This document shows positions 27,066 to 41,036 of a stretch of 64,000 bases of DNA, one piece after another (position 1 is the first letter of the stretch; each line of letters begins with the position of its first letter). The stretch is taken from NCBI GenBank assembly GCA_024305405.1, contig JAKNDB010000109.1, positions 3,162,001 to 3,226,000 of the forward strand, read 5' to 3'. This DNA is from Dirofilaria immitis (Eukaryota > Nematoda > Chromadorea > Rhabditida > Onchocercidae). A program made the translations under genes and the position numbers. The notes under the pieces are model-generated. The model had not been told where the DNA came from and did no database searches. It was given only the letters and a program-made list of their open reading frames with translations.

Positions 27066-29969
27066 TCAATATTAAACTTAAAATGAAGGGTCTAATGTAA
27101 AAATGAATCAATCATCTCGATGGCCACGTGAAAATAGTCGTCTCGTGAATTAGTAATATAGAGGCATTCATTCAGCATTCATTGAAAGTATTGCATCGGT
27201 CACATCATTTTGATATCTCTGCCAGGTTAGACCTCGGTCGAGCACTTAACCTGACTTTAATGTTTCTGATGATAAGCAATAGTTCATTTAAGATGAGGAT
27301 TCATTGAGGGATATGTGATGGTAAATAATCTCTAAATTACGTTACATAAACACAAATGATATATATTAAGAAAAATCGACAATTTTTTTTTTTTAAAGGA
27401 TAACTTACATAACAAATCTCATTTTATTTTTATAGCTCTAATCAACTATTACAAGCACGAGTTTTTTCAGTGGATGATTTTGGAATCTGCGGCATCGCAG
27501 ATAATTTTATTTGGGATGATGCATGAAAGTTTTGACAATGGTCGATTTGGTATATCTGTTACGTGCCTTGATAATTTACTAATGTCTTTTTATCTATAAG
27601 TTCAGCAAATTGTGGGTTTTGATACTAGCATATTATATACGCAAATGGCATTTATAATTCAAAATTGTTAATCATCAGTAACTTCTACTGCGATAATATT
27701 TAATATGACGTTAAATAAATTTCGCATCAAATCTCTTCATCTTTCACTAGATGTTATGCTGATGATAATTTCGAAAATAGCTAAAAACAATGTTGTGGAA
27801 TTCAACAACAATTTTGAGAACTGTTACAAAAACTTTCTACTACTTTACTTTTCTGCCTCAAGGCTTATTATTGTATCTATAATTCGTTATTATTGTGTTT
27901 ATCAGCTCGTTATTAAAATATTGCCTCTTTCCCTTTCAAGATAGTGAAGTAGATTAGATTCCGAATTTTATTCAAAAAAATCCATTTTGAACTCATAGAA
28001 ATTATTCAACCTAAATATGCAACTTAAATATACGAACATATGGAAACACTTGGTCGCAAACCAGCTTGGTTGTTGTTTGTTTTGCTAGTTTCATTGCTTT
28101 TCAAGATCTTCTCAACATCCAGATCTTAGTATCCTCTTTCTAAAGATAAGTCTTTTCATTTATGTCAAATGTAATGCTATTCAAAATGCACATGACACCT
28201 TTGAAAGAACAGTGATCGATTTCAAGTGAAGCGTATGCTAGAAAATCTGCTAATTAGTCTCGAAATGTAGAAATCTGTAATCTGAAATATGAATTTGAAT
28301 GTGACAAATATTTATTATCTCAATTATCTTCCAAATAATATGTCGTGAAGACGAAATGATTCAGAGAAAACTATTTGCACTCCTCTAAGAAACTTTATTA
28401 GTGGTAGGTTACTTATATACATCTGTGTGCAACTAGCAAAGTAAACCTGAAAATTAATGGTGAAGTTATAGACAATATAAACTTTTGACATGCCTTTGAT
28501 TAAGCGAAATAGGATTTGTAGAGGAACTATTTTGTAAATCACTCTATTGTGTCAAGTATTCGCAAATTATTTTCATGACACAAATTATGATTAGATTCGA
28601 ATTAGAAGGAGAAGAAGGAACAGTCATAGGAAGCTACAAAAATGTAATTCTGTTATTTTCAAAAAAGAGGATTAATTTTTAATTTTTTTATGGCATGTTC
28701 AAGAAAGATTAATGCAGCATATTCTATCGGCATTGTTGTAGGGTCGTTTTTGTTTAAAATTTTTTTTAATAAATAAATACTACTGTAGAGAGACTAAATT
28801 TCTTATTATATACAACATATGTGTCATTAAATTTAAACTAATAAAATATGAACAACATATATATTGCAGAGTTTTTGATTTCTTTTGAGAATCAACGATA
28901 AGAAACACGGAAATAAAATTAAAATTTTTTCATCTTCTTATTAAAGCGAGAATGAGAATAGGATCAGTATTAAATTAAAACCAGAAAAATCTAAGGAAGG
29001 AAATCTAAGGGCAGATCAGGAAATTAACTACAATGACTCTCAAACTTTACTTCAAGTGTAAGGCTCAAGAAGAAAATTCCAAGACTGAAGTGTAATATGA
29101 TAGATTCAGTTGATATATATATGCTGGTATATATTAGTGATCATAGTTCTCATTGCCATTTCTGTTTTTCTTCATCATCTCATTTTCCTCTCTTCCCTTT
29201 TCGTTTGTTGTCGTCTCTTTTCCTTTCTCTGCTCCTGCTTTTAAGCCTGCATCAGTACCTCAGTACCGATATTTCTAAGCTTTGGTCTGTGATATATATA
29301 ATATCAATATTCTAGACAAAGTGAATGATATATTTTACTGAAAAGATAATTATATAATTCCTAATCATAGCATACAACTAAACTAAAGAACGGAATTATT
29401 CTTTTCCGAATAACTGTTAATCAAAAGTATGCTACTTTTCCGAACTTCAACTTTCTCTATAAAGCCATGAATTACTATCAGCTTGACAATAGGCATATTT
29501 ACTTGTTAAGAATTGAACAAATAGAAATCAAGAAAATCATCATAATTTCCTTGAAAAGTTGGAGTCAAGAAAGTTTTATTTTCCCAGAGTTATTTCACTT
29601 AGAATTTCGGATTTTCACTTTTTCCGATAATTTTGCTTTTTCCTTATGAATATTGTCAGTTGATGAATGAGTGAATGAGATAATCATCTTACGGCAGCTT
29701 TTCAAACATTAGTTACAGCTGTAATCACATTTAACTGAAAAAAATTAATATATAAAGTGGGAACTTAATTGGAAAAAATAAGTAGAGGATGTTATTTTCA
29801 ATTGTCAATGCTTATGTTTTAAAATAAGCATATGATCTTCCGGTGATGACGAATTTACTTTTTTGCAAAATATCATATATTCATATAGTCGGAGTTGATT
29901 CATTAGTTGTTAATTAAGGGAGAACTTAATATCCCGACCACTTGTGTGGGTATTTTAACTTTTACAAGT

Positions 29970-29995
29970 GTTACCTGGCGATGTTACCTGGCGAC
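29970..29995. repeat. 13-bp tandem repeat, gttacctggcgat
   Basis: Two head-to-tail copies differ only at the last base (gat/gac). The motif is distinctly GC-richer than its surroundings. Confidence 0.7.
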
Positions 29996-32942
29996 GTCTG
30001 GCGTATTAATTTATCAGAAATTAACTTATGCTTCAAAACTATACAGCATTAATTTACGCAATATTCATTAGATGCAGTCTATTTCCTTAAAAACTTCGTA
30101 TGAGAATTACTTTATCTCTAAATTATTATTCAGCATTTTTCTCATTTCATTTAAACAACAACTAAGCAAATTAGTCGGTAACACAATTTGTAGAGCTTTA
30201 CAAAACTTTTGAATAATATTAGTCATAGGAATAGGATTATTTCAAGATGATGAATATTGGCAAGTTATTTTTGTAAAAACAAATATAACACGATACAAAT
30301 GTCATTGGAGAATTCCTTTCAGTATTTGGGACAGTTTATAAAATGAGAAGGTAATTGTTGTAGATTATGCAATGCTATACTTGCAAATTCTCTTCCCAAA
30401 AAAATTGAGCAATAAATGTATGCAATAATATGAGTAAGTAATAAGAGTAACTACTTAATATACGTACGGAAGAAAGAAGCCATAAGCCAATGTAGAAAAG
30501 AGAAAACAGGCAGTTATTGATTCATATAGTTGGAGAACACGCTTGATTTATTTGGAAATTTTTGGATTGTATCACTTTTATATATTTTAATTTTTGTTGA
30601 AAAGAAATATTAATTTCAAACAAAGCTTAGCTTTGTTTTGTATTACCATAATCGGTGATGTTAACTTCCTTATTTTGATTTTGAATACCGACGCAATTAA
30701 ACGACTTGAAGTTTTCAAAGTTAAATACACGTAAAACGCGTTTCCAATAAACATTTTTGGCACTTTTTTTCCGTAATACTTTTTCAAAGAAAGAAGGATG
30801 TCATAAAAGTTTGGCTCAATTTATTTTTATAAGCGATAACTATAAAGCTTGACATTGCTATGAAATTTTCTTCCTAGAATTATCTTGATTTGTATAAAAG
30901 ATTATCTTGTATTTTGGAGGAGTGATGAAGATGTATTTCTTTATGCATTTATTTGTAAATGCGGGGAAAATGGGCTGGAGAAAGTTAGATTCGCCATCGG
31001 GATAAAATAGAGGAGAAGATTAAAAATCGAAGATAATCTATCGAAATGACGAAGAGAATTTCCAGTACTATCCTGCATTCCATTTTCGAAGCGTTATCCA
31101 GGAGAATGTTTTGTCATCTCGGTAATTACATTCCAAATGATATCTTTTGCTGCATTGTCAAAATTGTCCTCATTTGGAAAACCATTCTGTTAATATATTT
31201 CAAATATTTTCCAGCAAATTAATTATTATATTTCACTTTGTGAGATTTGTATCACATGTTTGCAAGTTCGTTGTCAACTAAATTTCACAACCAATATGGA
31301 AGAATAATACTTTGCAATTATTCAAGTCACTTGTGTTCTTCTGTGCGCATCTGCATATATTTACCGCTGACTTTATTAGATTCATGCAAATATAATTCGT
31401 GCAAAATTTTTTTTTTACTTAATTTTTTCATTTAGTTTTGCGATATATTCTTTGATCAATATATTTAACTTTTTCTGAAGTTTGTTGAAAATCCGAAAAA
31501 AGAAAAAGACAAAATTCTTAGAAATTCTGAATAATAAACAGCTTTCAGTTCTTGATCAAAAATCACATAAGGTTGAGAGGTAATAAATTATTGCTTCAAA
31601 CGTTTAATCATTTATGCTGAAAGTATTTAAATACTAGTTTTCAATTTTTCATACGTAATCTTTCGTAGTATTCAATAACTCAAGACTTTGTAAAATCATC
31701 CCATACCTGCACTTTAGCATTTTCAATTACTGTTTTCATTTATCTGTCCTATCTCTCTTCCTGTCTTCCAAAAAATTTTGTTAGTAATGAAAGCAAACTT
31801 GAAAGAATAACTTAATTTCTATCATCTTTTGTTGTAAACTCAATTTAGATTCTTCAGAATGATATCAGTAATACACTGAAAGAAAATACGTTGATTGAGA
31901 CCAAACTTCGCTTTGTTTATTCTATCGATTTTAAAATCTGTTGTTCTTAACATCTCTATCTTGCAAATGTTTATTTCTTTCCAGATAATTTCATATGCCA
32001 AAATTTGTTTTAAGCAGCATGTCTTCACTCTAATGATCAGTTCAAGTAAACAAATGAATCCGAACCACAACAGCTCCAGTTTTTGCCTAGATGAAAAATC
32101 GCATAAATAATAAAGTGTCAATACAAAACTATAAAATTTGTAAAGTATATTGCAGTAAATTATATAATGATTAGCATTATTATTTGATTTTTTCTTCACA
32201 TATTTTCTAAGCAACAAAAGAGAATAAACTTGCAAAGTTACGAAGATTTAAGGAAGAAACTAAAATTCTAAATGACAGAATAACGCAGTACTTTAGATGA
32301 TACTTGTTGCTTGAAATATTAGGATTTCTGTTTAACTCTTTCGTCTGTAATGTACAGCTTATTAAAGAAATTGATAATAATTTCGTCTTATTTCAGCCGA
32401 TAAGATCCTGTCGTCGGTTTACCGTAATAATTAAGCTACATTTATGTGTAGGAATAGAAAGAAATAATACATCGAAAGTGGTATTGAAAACTTTAAATCA
32501 TTTACGCTCATCGATGCTTAATAATTCTGAATATAGAAAATGATATTTAGTTCCCAGATGCTATAAAAAGAAATACTTTTTTAATGTAGATTGCTGACTC
32601 CACATTATTAAATTTATTCATTAATCGGTTTTATATTTTCGATATTAATGTAATTCCAGTCGAACATTCTATGATAAATCTCTCTCTAAAGATTCCCAAA
32701 GTCAGTCATTAAACTAACTTTTAAATACTTTTAACGGTTATTCTTTGGCCTTGATCTAGATCCTTAAAATTGAATTGGTCAGGAAGTATTAATGCCTTTG
32801 TATGTAAGGAATATCCATTATTATATTTCGTCCTACAAAGCTCGGCGTCAAGATAAAACTATTAAGTCCATAGCGGAATGTTTGATTTGTTGTAATGAAT
32901 GAATTTTTATTTCAATATTTATAGGTTCACTGAATATTTAAT

Positions 32943-35392
32943 ATGGAGAGTGAATGGACGATACAACAATTGGATGATAAAAATAACCGGAAAACTACGT
33001 ACAGTGTATCACCAATTTATGTCAAAAATGGTAAAACGGTATGTTTTTTAGCAAAAATAATGTCGGATTAGCCATAAAAATAGTAACTTTTACAATCATG
33101 TATATTTCTTTCCAATTAATTAAATTCAAAACTTAATTGAAAATAATAATTTAACTTCTGAAGACAACAAAATGACGAAGTTCAGGTGACCGAATTGTTT
33201 CGCTTATCACCCGTAACTGTGTTTTTGCTTGGTTTTATACCGCCAATGATTGGTGCTTTTGCAGCTGTAATCGCAGCTTTAATTTTTCACAGTGAACAAA
33301 TTAGCAATTACAACTGGCAATGCGGGGTAAGTACTTATATTTGTAAACTTTGAAGATTTCTCGATATTTATATTTCAGTTTCCGGAAGTTTCTAAGTCCA
33401 AATTGATTTGCGTTAGGCATTTAGGTGGCATAACTTCAATGAAATAGTTAATGAGCAATGAAATATGGAAATTTGTAGAGAGCCCGATTGCCATCACTTT
33501 CAAGGATAATAAATTTACCACTGGAACGGTTAATTTGGCAATTTTTGGTGCTAATACAAACACCTGCTCGAATCATTGAATTATTCACTGGTTGTAAGTT
33601 TTTCCTAATTAGAACTTCATATTTATATTGTATTTTATACTTATAGACTTGTCAGACAATATCTGACATTTGTTTTCTCCTTCATGAAATGAAGAACTTT
33701 TTATTGCGAAATTATCAGTTTAATTTAAGCTTTTAAAATTATAAATTTAACTTAAAGTTTTACAGTTTGCCGTTATGGACGTTTGATGAATATGAATTAT
33801 CAACACAAACGATTTTATGAGCTTGCTCGATATACATATTTTTATGCTGGCATTGCAGAACTATTCTTTATGATTGCTTTATCACTCCTTGGTGAACGTG
33901 AAAATATTCGTAAGTGGGCTATACGCTACAGACGTTTTTTTCTTTTTTCATGTTGTGTGAGTACTTTGGTCCAGAAAGAATTCTTATTCCTTTGAATTCT
34001 ATAGGGAAGAAAGCATGAATGCAAGATGAATAAATCCAATACTTTTGTCTGTAATACTGACTACTGAGTCTCATCTGATCAGAATGCCATTATTTAATGC
34101 ATTATAGTAATCATTGCTTGGTTTCTAAGATAGTTTTTTAATTTTCATAATTAACAAGCAATTTTTTCCTGAAATTTATCAACATGTATTTCAGAAGTTC
34201 ATGTTATACTTTTCTATGCATTCGGATCTTGTGGCATTAGTTTTTTCATAGCAAATCTTATTTGTCATCGCCATTCTTTATATTTTCTCCATCCATACGT
34301 AAGTTTCTTAAATTCTGAAATAAATTGAAGGTTATTAAAATCCTAATGTTGAAGCTCTAATTATTGGTACGACAATATCAATCAAATGAAACATTTATTT
34401 TGTATGGGTTTTAAAATAAAGTAAGTCGAGGCAAAAGTACCAAAGTTCCTCTGTTTGAAAATCGCATGTTTTTGATTCTCTTCATTGTCTAATTTTCCGT
34501 ATAACTACCCCAGAAAAACAAAAATCATAGTGGGAAAAAACTCCTTTCTAAAAGGATGATTGATCGATTGCAAAACCTGAATCTTTTCAGCTTTTCAGCT
34601 TACCTTTTGCTTGTAGTCTCTTTCTTTGATTTTAATTCCACACCCATTATTTTTGGTGGTATTTACAAACAACGCAGATCCCTCATTGTTTACAGGTGGT
34701 GAGCGTTTTTCATTTCCGAAATGCGGACAATGTTTTTAAATAGATCCAGTAATTTAAATATCTTTCACTCCACTTTCGAGAACTTTAGCAACAGTTTACA
34801 GTACTTCCATCTGTCAGCTCTTGCTGAAAATGATACTTGGTTGAATTTGAAACATAAATTAAACTAAACATATGATATATCAATGTTTTTACAGGGTCTT
34901 CTGTCCTATTATTTAAAACTTACTTTTTGCACCATTTATCTATTGTCCGTTCCTATTTTGCTGATATCTTTTTTATTATATTGGAAAATCTGTGTCACAG
35001 TTGGTAAATATTTTTGTAATTGACGATAAAATTATATCACTACTATCGCTTACTAATATTTTCAACCTGTTTTTCGTATTAGCTTGTATTCGTTTATAGT
35101 AATTTTAACTCGCACGATGAGAAAATATTTTAAAATTTATGTGAATGGAACACTTGAAGTTTAGAAGAATTAATAAATAAATTGCAATACACTTTTCTCT
35201 CTCATTTTATGCGAAAAATGAAAAATGAACTGAAATTTAACTTCAATTTATTTTTGGTATATAATTTCAGCGTATGACGTATTTGCGATATGTGAATATG
35301 TTGGAGTATTCTTGAACATCGCTTACCACGGCTGTGCATTTTATGATATCAGATATAAAGTAATATTTAGTGTTCGCTTTTTCGAAACATAA
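32943..35392 (+). CDS. PGAP2: PGAP2/FRAG1-family GPI-anchor remodelling protein
   Basis: Multi-pass Golgi membrane protein of the FRAG1/DRAM/Sfk1 family, needed in lipid remodelling of GPI anchors after attachment to proteins. Seven exons: 32943-33038, 33186-33326, 33479-33593, 33766-33909, 34195-34298, 34895-35003, 35271-35392. All have GT-AG borders and consistent phases, giving 276 residues, close to the usual size. Signature segments are FRLSPVTVFLLGFIPPMIGA (first span, about residue 36 on), NWQCGRARLPSLSRIINLP after it, IWQFLVLIQTPARIIEL, then further hydrophobic stretches FYAGIAELFFMIALSLL, FYAFGSCGISFFIANLICH, YLLSVPILLISFLLYW and the C-terminal CEYVGVFLNIAYHGCAFYD. The ATG at 32943 is the only upstream start that reaches the domain in phase. 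No interruption was seen, unlike the other genes of the window. The upstream frame at 32304-32543 was not linked to it. Confidence 0.9.
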
Positions 35393-36735
35393 TTTTCAAA
35401 GAACTACCCGGAAAGAATTATGTGATCATCAGATGTAAAAATGAGATATGCTTCAATATTACAATCTGATTATTAATACTAGCAGTATTGTTGAGGTATG
35501 TATTCCACTAAAATTTCGGATTTCTTACAATTTTTGTAGATCACAGAAAATTCCTAGAAACTAGACTCTACCTTCTCCGAAAATTCGTTCATATTTCCCC
35601 TGTTTAACAAAATAGAATAGCTAATTTGAATTTTTTTTCTTTGTGCTCAAATAGTGAAAAAAAAAGCTTATATTACGTAAAAACAATTCATTGTTCGATT
35701 GATTTTTTGTTACTGACTAACGACATCTGTCTTCATAATCTGTTTTATGGCTTCTAAGATGATCTATTCATATATCTTTTAACTGATTCGGCAACAAAAT
35801 GCAACAGGCAATTAGCAAGAATTTGTCCTGTTCCCACTTATTTGATGAAAATGAAAATGTCTGCTCTTTCGCTCTTTCGTGACCATATATGGCACTAACT
35901 TCTAATTCAAACAAATTCAGTTAGTAGTTTTTTTTTTTTTAGTTTAGTAAGGAAATATGATTGGAATTTTGTTAAAATGTCATTTCCTCGCACCTATAAG
36001 TACTGACATTAGTCTGTGTTTTGATTATCAGTTTGCCTTAAATTTATAATTTCCAATTTCTCTCTCACGCAGCTGACTTGCCAATTCATTTCTTTGGAGC
36101 TTTGGAGCTTTTTCAGTAGCTCTGAGAAAAAATTCAATATATGATCCTTTTTGCCTATTCTATCTCAGCAATTAATTCGGGATTACTAGGGCTGGAAGCA
36201 AATTATAGAACTGATATCACAAAATATAACATACATCCGATTTCCAATAATGAGTCCTCAAAGTGATCCCTGTCCGACTCAAAAGAGACGAAGGATAATG
36301 GTTATAGTTCATTTAACTAAATTCATTTGACTTAGTTTCTGTTTGGGACAATCAAAATGTTTCGGATATACTCTCGCCTACTGTATGTGCTACTAATACA
36401 AATGACAACTGCTTGTGCTGAAATCTTCTCTAAGAAAACCAGAAACAGAGCAAGCAAAATTTGAAAGAAACCTGAACTTGTGAAAGAATGATCTAAGCAA
36501 AATTTAGTTAGCCAACTCACACTTGAATTAGATCTGCCAAATCATCCGCAGCTTCTCCTCTACTCTCACTCCATATTTTCACTTCCATTTGGAAGAAGTA
36601 CAACCTCAATCGATGGATCGCAACTGCTACATATACATAAAGACTCATAGACACATACATTCAAACACGTACATATAGGCAGATACTGACTCAGCAATCA
36701 ACTCCACATCACTATCATCCTTCACTAACCGACAT

Positions 36736-36871
36736 TCGCTCGGTTAATTCAATTTTAAATATAAGTTTAACGGAAATACTGCTGTACACACGTGCAACGC
36801 TGATGAATGCGTAGCGCTTATGTTATGTCCGTGTATGTGTGCGTGCGTGTGTGTGTGTGTATGTGTGCGTA

Positions 36872-36908
<37 letters not shown>

Positions 36909-36926
36909 TCCTGTATTCGTTTTCCT
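36736..36926. repeat. (GT)n-centred repeat, copy 1
   Basis: Begins tcgctcggttaattcaattt, continues with about 90 bases nearly identical to copy 2 (cacgtgcaac, gatgaatgcgtagcg), then an interrupted GT tract, a TATATA run and ttcctgtattcgttttcct. The matching flanks on both sides show that the whole block, not just the microsatellite, was duplicated. Nothing suggests a coding function. Confidence 0.85.
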
Positions 36927-37523
36927 GCATTTAATGTCGTTGAACTATGCCTCAGATGCAAGCAGTGCAGAAAAAGAAATAAATGGACTGTTTATTTGAT
37001 TGAAACTTACTACTTCGTATCTTGCATCAGTCTACTTGGTTAGATGATAAAAGGTACTATATTACCTGTAAAGGAGGAAAGAAGACAGTAAGATGAATAA
37101 TACTGAGACTAATGCTTTGTGCTTGTCTTATTGGTGGAATAGCTGAATGATGAGAATTAGGCGTTTTAGGAGCCAAATAGCCCTGGATATATACTTTGAG
37201 AAAAATTCTCTTTAGGAGAGAGTGGCCTTACGAGAGCTTCTATCAGATGACATCTGTATGCTTTCCAAATGAATCATTGTAAACAAGCTTCCTTCTTATG
37301 CAAGCTGTCCAGAAATAATCAGGCCAAACTAACGTCTATACACTGCAAGCTTCATTTGCCTTAACATCCTCGACGTCAACCTGGAAATATATCAATTATT
37401 TTAAATATTAGTAAGAAATTTCTAGCCCTTCCGGAATATCAAGGTATTATTAGATCCAACTGATATCTCAATAATGTTGAATAACGCTTCGATCATTTTT
37501 AGCATATGGTCATATTATTTAAA

Positions 37524-37814
<291 letters not shown>

Positions 37815-40240
37815 TAACTCAGTTTTCTATTGTTCTTTTTCCCACTCGTTTTTCCCGAACTTCTTTCTCTTCTCGTCGTTATGTTGTTAAAATCTATATT
37901 CAGAAAGTTTTTGAATACCGCTGAGTGCTTTTCTATACGTTATTTACCATTATTATCCTATACTTCCATTACATTAGCAGCATCATCGTATCCTTAGCTT
38001 AATTATTCGAATCTAATCATGGTTATCATGTAGTTCTCTGGTTGTCTTCCGCTTGTTATCCTTTCACTTTTACAATCATTTTATTCTGAAAAGATTTCAT
38101 CATCTTCAAGAGTCATTAAGACGATCAAAAAGCTTCTAACATCTTTAAGCAGTCACTCCCTTCAGTGAAATGGTAACTTTGTTGCGATATGTTATATTGA
38201 AGTTCCTTTTGCAGAGGCATGACAATTGATTTTCAGTTTTATTATATATTACTTTAAAACGAATTAACATATTTGATGAGGAGACAAAATGCTATTCCTC
38301 TGTAGAAAGTGCTGTTCTACTTAGATGCAGGTTACTATTTTTATCTCTTTTCTCCCACCTCTTTTTTTTCATATTCGAAATATCTGAATTGATCTCTTAG
38401 CTTATACGGAAATCTCTTTTCTCTAACACGGCAATTCTGCTGAGTGGATAAAAAGTTTCACTTTATTTTATTGTACTGAGGTGATCCAGGATGAATCTAC
38501 CTCTTCAAACAAATGCAAGAAATTCAATCTACTACTCACTTTTTTGTTATCAGACGAAATTGACGGAAGATTAGACTTGGACTTTTAAACAGCGCGATCT
38601 ATAAATTTGAAATTGTATACCCTACAGTCTGATAATCTCCAAGTAACTAAAACATTATAGGACTTGATCTGTTGCACCATTTTTATATTAACATCATTAA
38701 TTACAATAATTTAAACGAAGACATATATTCGGGCGATGGCGTACATTGGAGTGAATATTTTTACATACTTAGGTCATATCTGTGAGAAGGATAATTCGAC
38801 TTTCTTCTTACGATTCATACTTTCCTTGAAAAAATTTCGTTTCGCATTCCCTGATGTCGATTGTATTTTTTCACTGATGGAAAAAAAATTTGTTTAAATT
38901 CAATAGCGCAGTATGTGATGCAAAAAGCATTTATGATTTACTCTATTTTTATTATATTTCTTGCATTTGTTTGACGCGATTTTTCATGCTTCAACTTGTG
39001 ATAATTCACTGAGTTGCACTAATTTATTGCTTTTGCATAAATTAGCAATATGAATGACATGAAAAAGCAGTTTTCATAAATATTATAGCTTCATTACATT
39101 AGGCAAAATTTAAAGTTGAGAAATGCATATTTTTATTAAAAATGTCTGGCGGTACATCCGAATATTCGGACTAACACTAACAGAACTAATTTTTAACAAT
39201 TCTATAGTAGATTGAAAAATTTAAGTATGACTTTACAAAAATTCAAAATATAAACAAGCTCTGTTTTAAGCAAACAGCAGATAAGTGGTCAAAATTGTTA
39301 TTACACAAAATCTAGCTAATGTTATTAAGACGGAACATGAAATTATCTGACATCAATGGGATTGCAATCACCTATTATCATCATCAATCTGCCTCGCTGC
39401 TCTCTACCTTGCTATTGTACATTTATTTTCATTATTTTACCGAATAATCTTTTTCAATAAACTGTGGATCCTTTGCTAAGCCTGAGCACTACTTTCTTGC
39501 TTGTGTCATCTTGTCTAAGCATTTCACTTGCTCATTTCTTCGATTACTTTTCGTCTCAAATGTCAAATCTGTATCCTCATCAAACATATTATCATTGATA
39601 ACATGCTGGTATCGTTTCTATTCTGTTCTTTTTCTTCTTTCTACAGTGAGGATTTCCAAGACGATCAGGTAAAAGAATAAGAGAATAGTCATGCATATCC
39701 AGCTACTTCAGCTTCAATTCGTTTTTTAATCACACGAAAAAAATTGGGAAATAACTGATTTAATCAAGATGAAATTTCACATCTTCGTTGCCTTAATATA
39801 AATTTCCATACCATAAGTTTTTTATTTCTGAGGGAATCTTTTAAGAGTATCTTTAGGATATCATAGTGTAGTTTTCTTGTTTTGATAATACAATAAATGG
39901 AAAGAGCCTTTTCAATTCAAATCCAGTTCCTTGAATCTATTGATTTAAATTTAACGACCTAAAAACTTCATTTCCATACTTTCAGATCGACTTGTAGATG
40001 ATAATTTTGGGCATTTATTTGTTGTCAGACAAATATGCTCATTGGCAATTCATTAACATAAACAAATCTCGGTCAAAATATCGTAAGGATCGCTGACTAA
40101 ATCTGTATCAAAAGTTTAATAAGAAATTACGACTCGCTGCAAAAAGGCGTAAATTGTTATGAAATTGATATTAAAATTTACGATTTCGTCAGTGAATAAA
40201 GTAACCATGAATCGTTAGAAGAAATCAGTAGTTGGTACCA

Positions 40241-40271
40241 CTGCTATTGCTGCTATTGCTATTGCTACTGC
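40241..40271. repeat. TATTGC-type short repeat
   Basis: Imperfect repeat of ctattgc/ctgctattgc units just downstream (on the minus strand) of the open frame at 40283-40621. It has the look of a triplet/hexamer slippage tract. Confidence 0.6.
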
Positions 40272-40282
40272 ACACCATCCAT

Positions 40283-40621
40283 CTAGGAAAAGTAATGATT
40301 TGGACCTGAGCTTATCTGCTGAAATGACTGGACTGGCATGCTAAGAATCTGTGCGCATGTTGTTAACAATGTGATAACAACTAATCTGTAGTTTAAATTA
40401 GTTTTCCATTTTATTTTGTTGCATTTGGAAATGATTTTTGCTTCGCTAATTGATAAGCATAATGAAAGTATTAAAAGTATTATAAATCTACAATTAGTCT
40501 CTGAAATTTTTAAAGGGACTATTTTATAGGATTTTTCGAAGTTCATTGCCGCTGTTTTATTGTCACCGTGGGTTTTGCTTTTCCCATCTTTATTCTCGTG
40601 AGATGTCACTTTGTTATGCAT
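40283..40621 (-). CDS. Unassigned 112-codon frame with hydrophobic segments
   Basis: An ATG-initiated minus-strand frame, long for this base composition. It starts MHNKVTSHENKDGKSKTHGD (polar), has a hydrophobic stretch (FIILLILSLCLSIS, about residues 47-60), a basic patch (KCNKIKWK), a second hydrophobic stretch (LVVITLLTTCAQI) and ends SGPNHYFS. The second half resembles a secretory leader followed by a short peptide, but no initiating Met lies immediately before it. No family was recognised and no flanking splice sites were established. A chance frame is at least as likely. Confidence 0.18.
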   Translation of the reverse strand: MHNKVTSHENKDGKSKTHGDNKTAAMNFEKSYKIVPLKISETNCRFIILLILSLCLSISEAKIISKCNKIKWKTNLNYRLVVITLLTTCAQILSMPVQSFQQISSGPNHYFS

Positions 40622-40974
40622 GGAATTTTTTTCGCAGAGAATTTCTTTTTCTAATCTTCGCTTTTATTGCAATCAGTAAATTTTGTTATTTGCACTTCAA
40701 ATAATTTTTTCTTCCTAATTGAAAAAATTGATCTCTCCATCTTTATGAAAAGTATCGGCGTAAGTCATTTCTCCCGTTTACTCTCTTTTATTTCCAAATT
40801 TCCTTCTCTTTTCTAAATTACTATTTTAGGAAGGCAAGATTTTATAGAGCGAGAAGATTCGATTACTTCGAGGTTTGGTGATGAGTGATAGTACCAAGTC
40901 CATGTGAGTAGATTGTATATAACACATGGGAATGTGCATTTTTTGCTTTAAAGGATACTTAGCGATGCTTATTT

Positions 40975-41036
40975 TTTTTTAGAAGAGGGAGAGGAGAAAA
41001 GAGAGAGAGAGAGAGAGGGAGAGGGAGAGGGAGGGA
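40975..41036. repeat. GA-rich purine tract
   Basis: A poly-T run is followed by (GA)n and GAGGGA units, about 55 bases almost purely purine on the plus strand. This is a polypurine microsatellite able to form triplex DNA in principle; no gene context was seen. Confidence 0.8.

Larger units (their letters stand above)
10530..32942. other. Long region without a supported gene
   Basis: About 22 kb of AT-rich sequence, mostly open only in short chance frames. The missing 5' exon of the ephrin gene should lie near its left edge, and the promoter of the PGAP2 gene at its right edge. The interior holds simple repeats and short duplications, listed separately. I saw no family motif, no tRNA cloverleaf with clear A and B boxes, and no nematode SL1 leader sequence, though unaided reading cannot exclude small RNA genes. 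Confidence 0.4.

Noticed and set aside
31840..32235. 131-codon minus-strand frame
   Set aside because: Rich in Ile, Leu, Tyr, Asn and Lys, as expected by chance in AT-rich DNA; a competing plus-strand frame overlaps it and no family was recognised.
32304..32543. 79-codon frame upstream of PGAP2 as an extra 5' exon
   Set aside because: It ends in a stop before the PGAP2 ATG and no donor in phase with the first coding exon was found; at most it is 5' UTR.
32943..35392. Functional cluster of PGAP2 with the GPI-type ephrin gene
   Set aside because: The genes are more than 20 kb apart on opposite strands, and the shared GPI theme alone does not support a linked system.
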